Assembly (NCBI GenBank): GCA_934215455.1
Contig: CAKPZX010000041.1
Location: 1 to 13,340 of the forward strand
DNA length: 13,340 nt
Reading direction: 5' to 3'
From: an uncultured Streptococcus sp.
GTDB lineage: Bacteria; Bacillota; Bacilli; Lactobacillales; Streptococcaceae
The translations under genes and the position numbers were made by a program. Positions 12,369 through 13,340 of the stretch are shown here, piece after piece. The first letter of the stretch is position 1. Each line of letters begins with the position of its first letter. Under the pieces are notes generated by a model. It saw only the letters and a program-made list of their open reading frames with translations. It was not told the DNA's origin and searched no databases.

Positions 12369-13340
12369 TTATTTGCTAGACAAGAGGACGGTGCCGAAAC
12401 CAAGGATGGCAAAGGTCCCCCAAGCTAGGGGAAGGCTCCAGATAGCTAGACTAGAAAAGAGAGCTGTCCCAAGTGGCATGGCAAAGCTGACCATCAGTCC
12501 CAAAAAGCTAGAGGTAGAAGCTAATTTTTCAGCGGGTAATTTACTCATTAAAAGGCTGGAAACTTTTGGGTTGATTTTTGCTACAAGATAACCAAGGAAT
12601 GTGATGAGTAGAAGGGAAAGAATGTCCCAGTGTACCAGGATATTTGTGAGACCAAGCATGGTCAGCCCACCTGCGATCCACAGGAGGATATGGTGGAGCG
12701 ATTGCTTGGAAAAATAATCGTGGGGTGTCAGGCTAGCCCAGACCATGCTTAAAATAGTCACTGCCTCTAAGATCAAGAGGGATTGGCTAAAGCTCAACTG
12801 AAAGAAGGGGGAGTGAAGCAGTTGCAGATTGTAGATACCTGAGATGGATCCCCCAAGGGCATTGATGAGAACCAATGAGAAGAGCAACTTGCCAAAGTGG
12901 TGAACCTCCTCATCTGCAAAAATACTTTTGGCGTTCTGGTACATCTCTTGGCAATCGTGTACTAAAGAATTCTTACTTTTGGGCTCAATGACGGGATCAT
13001 GTGTCAGCTGCTTTTTTCTCATCAGGAGACAAGTGGAAGACAGGAGAAAAGCCAGCGCATTGATTGAAGCGACCAGAGCAAAATTTTGATGGCTGACGGC
13101 TAGCAGCCAAACCCCTAGGGCTTGTCCAGAAATCGAGCAGACCATACTAAGTAGTTGGTTGAAGGAATAGGCCTCCATCAAATCCTCGTCGGGGATGTTC
13201 TTTTTCATGATGGGGAGTTGCAAGCCTCCGCGATAATCACTCAAACAATCTGAAACAATGTTTAAGAAGCAAACAATCGAAAAGGCTAGGTAACCCGGAA
13301 TCTTGGTCATGAGAGCAATAAGGATGAAGAGGATGGCTTG
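12369..13340 (-). CDS. MFS transporter, N-terminus beyond the window
   Basis: The frame is open to the window edge: codons before the ATG at 13310 read AILFILIAL, a membrane segment, so that ATG is internal. About 324 residues are visible, with roughly ten hydrophobic segments, a mid-chain hydrophilic loop (KKQLTHDPVIEPKSKNSL and on), and DYRGGLQLPIMKKNIP in the loop before a membrane segment, where drug-exporter members of the major facilitator superfamily have a similar pattern. A full-length protein would be about 400 residues, so some 80 are missing. It probably exports a small molecule from the cell; the substrate is not deducible. No clear terminator follows the TAA (12371-12369); the AT-rich remnant begins about 30 bases later. 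Confidence 0.85.
   Translation of the reverse strand, partial: QAILFILIALMTKIPGYLAFSIVCFLNIVSDCLSDYRGGLQLPIMKKNIPDEDLMEAYSFNQLLSMVCSISGQALGVWLLAVSHQNFALVASINALAFLLSSTCLLMRKKQLTHDPVIEPKSKNSLVHDCQEMYQNAKSIFADEEVHHFGKLLFSLVLINALGGSISGIYNLQLLHSPFFQLSFSQSLLILEAVTILSMVWASLTPHDYFSKQSLHHILLWIAGGLTMLGLTNILVHWDILSLLLITFLGYLVAKINPKVSSLLMSKLPAEKLASTSSFLGLMVSFAMPLGTALFSSLAIWSLPLAWGTFAILGFGTVLLSSK

Noticed and set aside
12325..12591. Plus-strand open frame antisense to the MFS gene
   Set aside because: Mostly the complement of MFS coding sequence; no start signal or family pattern.

Overview
The window reads as chromosomal DNA of an oral (viridans-group) Streptococcus. The basis is the Firmicutes-type promoters (many with an extended TGn -10), strong AAGGAG ribosome binding sites, short intrinsic terminators with a GTCTGG/CCAGGC stem, RsmG, LemA, HtpX and TrhO proteins of streptococcal type, and a streptococcal intergenic stem-loop repeat. 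The species cannot be fixed from sequence alone.

Layout. (1) 1-1466: the tail of an upstream gene and its terminator, then a three-gene operon: a small Cro/CI-type regulator and two related small membrane proteins. A near-identical copy of the upstream terminator closes it. (2) 1480-3621: two single-gene units, trhO (tRNA uridine-34 hydroxylase) and a DUF4299-like protein of unknown function. (3) 3664-7784: a tightly packed four-gene operon of a nucleoside phosphorylase, a double ATPase and a transmembrane protein of an ECF-type transporter, and a YdfG-like dehydrogenase. No substrate-binding S component is present. (4) 7776-8730: a PfkB-family kinase with its own promoter. (5) 8731-9160: 430 bases without a gene, filled with stem-loops and direct repeats, including a MITE-like element with imperfect terminal inverted repeats. 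(6) 9161-11434: rsmG on the minus strand, divergent from the lemA-htpX operon across a very compact promoter region; rsmG is predicted to be leaderless. (7) 11435-12340: an AT-rich insert holding a CYTH/CyaB-like gene and the frameshifted remnant of a coupled upstream gene. (8) 12369-13340: an MFS transporter on the minus strand, its N-terminus outside the window.

How the genes work together. The phosphorylase, ECF module and dehydrogenase are almost certainly co-transcribed, which suggests uptake and catabolism or salvage of a nucleoside-like compound or its product; the adjacent sugar/nucleoside-type kinase fits but is separately transcribed. The missing S component is the main open question and the best candidate here for something undescribed. 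LemA and HtpX are a common membrane pair. The rest are housekeeping or accessory genes. No tRNA, rRNA, CRISPR array, intact insertion sequence or phage gene was seen.
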